NCBI GenBank assembly: GCA_020634035.1
Contig: JACKCM010000005.1
Location: 310,001 to 374,000, forward strand
DNA length: 64,000 nt
DNA from: Candidatus Obscuribacterales bacterium
GTDB lineage: Bacteria; Cyanobacteriota; Vampirovibrionia; Obscuribacterales; Obscuribacteraceae
Reading direction: 5' to 3'
Shown here: positions 62,594-64,000 of the stretch, in pieces
Numbering within the stretch: position 1 is the stretch's first letter
How the letters are laid out: each line of letters begins with the position of its first letter
Program-made: the position numbers and the translations under genes
The notes under the pieces: generated by a model
Seen by the model: only the letters and a program-made list of their open reading frames with translations
Told to the model about the DNA's origin: nothing
Database searches by the model: none

Positions 62594-64000
62594 TTAGGAG
62601 GACCCGGGAAAAAGACAGGCTTTTTCTCTCAGGGTGGCGCCAATGCCTGATTTTGCATCAGTCTCCAACCCCAGAAAGCGCTCGACCTCTACCCAGGTCT
62701 CAAAAGGACGCGCCCGCACCAGACGTTCGCAGTCCTCGGCGCTCAGACCAAGGCCGAGTAGAGACTCTTGCTCCGCTTTGTTCAAATCGACTTTATTGAG
62801 GCTTTTCAGACCTCCGCCGACCACGGCTCCGTTCTCGACAAAACGGGCCAGCATGAACTTATCGGCTATGCCTCTTGTTAAAAGCTCTTCAATGGAGGCA
62901 AACGGTCTTTCGTCCACCACTTTTTTGGCTTGCTCTTTGGACAGCCCGACTATATCGGTGATATCCCGGCGGGTGGCTTGATTGAGATCCACCGGTATGA
63001 AGGCGGCAACCCCTCCGCGTTCTTGGATATCGGCGATTCTCTCAGCTTTGACTATCTTTTTGTCGATCAGTTCGTCCATCGAATAGTATTGACGATTTTT
63101 AATCAGCCGATCTACTTCGCCTTCGGTCAGTCCGAGCTGGTGATTTAATTCCCGGCGAGAGGCAGAGTTGATGTTGATGTCGGCCTGCCATGCCTGGGCT
63201 ATGCCTGGCATGTCGGATCTGATCATCTCTCTAATCAGATCAAGACCTTTATCCAATAAAACCTGACAGCGCGCAATTTTGCGTGCCTGGGTCTCTCCGG
63301 GCAGACTGAGCACATCGCAGCACTCGCGCATGGTCATCTCGAGACCGGTTTTAGAAGACGGAGTCAGTCCCAGTCCGAACATGCAGTCCACCACCACCAG
63401 GGCTTCCTGGGAGTATTCCGGATTGCCCAGCATTCTAGATAGATGACTGCGTACCTGATTGAGCTGCCCGACCTGTTCTCCCGACAGCGCTTTTTGCTCG
63501 GGTGAATATTCGATTTCGTCAGCCACGGCTGTTCTTGGATCGATCTGATTGGGGTCCAGATTGAGGTCCTGGAGGGTGTCTTTCTCCCACTGCCACTCTT
63601 TGCGGACATAGTCTACGACGGCGTTATATACCGAGCGCTGGGCGTAGGCCGGCAATATGACTTTGAAGCCATCTTCATTGCCTTCGGTCAGTTGCTTCTC
63701 TAGAGCGGTTGCCATCTTCTGGGCCAACTCTACAGACAGAGAGATGCAGTTGTGTTCCTGGCTGTCTCTGTCCACTCGACGCTGGGCCCAGAAACGCTTG
63801 AGGTTCTGGTTGCAGCGCAACATCTTCTGAAATAGCGGCTGATAGTAATAATCCCGGACTAAAGAGACAAAATTTCCTTTCTCTTTGTCAAGGGAACTGG
63901 CTTTCGAATAAATAGCCGGAGCGCCAAGCTCTTGAAAGAGCGCCACGAGACTGGGCGCCGAAGCTTTATTGTCTGCTCCGTCCAGCCTCTCTAGAACAGG
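62594..64000 (-). CDS. HhH protein with sigma-like helical domain, partial at the window edge
   Basis: At least 450 aa; from GTG 63946 the frame stays open through base 64000, so the true start may lie outside. The C-terminal 190 residues hold three ComEA/T2SK-like helix-hairpin-helix units (ININSASRRELNHQLGLTEGEVDRLIKN; VDLNQATRRDITDIVGLSKEQAKKVVD; VDLNKAEQESLLGLGLSAEDCERLVRA), which bind DNA backbones non-specifically. The middle (ALVVVDCMFGLGLTPSSKTGLEMTMRE) resembles sigma-70 region 4, but that match is weak. It may be a DNA-binding regulator or repair factor. No transmembrane segment. Confidence 0.7.
   Translation of the reverse strand, partial: PVLERLDGADNKASAPSLVALFQELGAPAIYSKASSLDKEKGNFVSLVRDYYYQPLFQKMLRCNQNLKRFWAQRRVDRDSQEHNCISLSVELAQKMATALEKQLTEGNEDGFKVILPAYAQRSVYNAVVDYVRKEWQWEKDTLQDLNLDPNQIDPRTAVADEIEYSPEQKALSGEQVGQLNQVRSHLSRMLGNPEYSQEALVVVDCMFGLGLTPSSKTGLEMTMRECCDVLSLPGETQARKIARCQVLLDKGLDLIREMIRSDMPGIAQAWQADININSASRRELNHQLGLTEGEVDRLIKNRQYYSMDELIDKKIVKAERIADIQERGGVAAFIPVDLNQATRRDITDIVGLSKEQAKKVVDERPFASIEELLTRGIADKFMLARFVENGAVVGGGLKSLNKVDLNKAEQESLLGLGLSAEDCERLVRARPFETWVEVERFLGLETDAKSGIGATLREKACLFPGSS

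Noticed and set aside
1..64000. tRNA or rRNA genes
   Set aside because: No cloverleaf with a GGTTCGA-type arm or rRNA sequence was noticed in the gaps; all are shorter than about 275 bases.

Overview
The window looks like chromosomal DNA of a diderm bacterium with about 50% G+C and standard stop codons (dnaK and the 8028 oxidoreductase both end at TGA). My best guess at the lineage is the non-photosynthetic cyanobacterial relatives (Melainabacteria/Vampirovibrionia, Obscuribacter-like). The guess rests on the mix of a DnaK with a long acidic tail, DUF4384 and caspase-fold proteins, Hanks-type kinases, secreted matrixin-like proteases and very large Glu/Lys/Pro-rich proteins. It is an inference and not a database match. 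I saw no tRNA, rRNA, CRISPR array, transposase, integrase or phage genes.

Layout. 1-6.8 kb (minus strand): a thioredoxin-fold protein with two Trx domains, two translationally coupled paralogous sensor kinases whose defects are complementary, and an outer-membrane beta-barrel gene whose signal peptide is cut off by an in-frame TGA. 7-16.3 kb: metabolic and housekeeping genes (ribokinase, quinone oxidoreductase, VOC-domain protein, FadB/FadJ-type beta-oxidation enzyme, bile-acid/sodium symporter family, lipoprotein, degenerate GGDEF). 16.2-22.4 kb (minus): dnaK followed by a secreted alpha/beta hydrolase with DUF4384, a caspase-fold/TPR protein lacking both catalytic residues, and a small secreted protein. 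22.6-27.2 kb (plus): a zinc-ribbon membrane protein, then a PD-(D/E)XK-XPD/DinG-like helicase immediately followed by a DnaQ-like-GIY-YIG nuclease.

27.2-35.5 kb: a matrixin-like protease, an APC permease with two Usp domains, a HEAT-like protein, an opine-dehydrogenase-family enzyme, and a metallophosphoesterase. 35.5-47.5 kb (minus): three large genes, namely a 1677-residue HEAT protein, a very long membrane-anchored coiled-coil protein with 660-bp tandem repeats and broken frames, and a shorter paralogue with the same two membrane anchors but no coiled coil. All three have poly-C tracts just upstream of their starts. 47.7-64 kb: Ser/Thr kinase, Pro/Gly-repeat secreted peptide, AlkD, secreted coiled-coil protein, MprF-type DUF2156 protein, a second matrixin-like protease, a tandem GT2 glycosyltransferase, a degenerate DnaQ-like protein, and a protein with possible sigma-like and HhH regions that runs off the right edge.

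The strongest candidates for something new are the half-kinase pair, the helicase/multi-nuclease pair, the dnaK-hydrolase-pseudocaspase group and the poly-C-led giant gene cluster. Several reading frames are damaged (about 1.1, 42.97, 43.4-43.9 and 54.0 kb). Part of this may be assembly or consensus error rather than biology.
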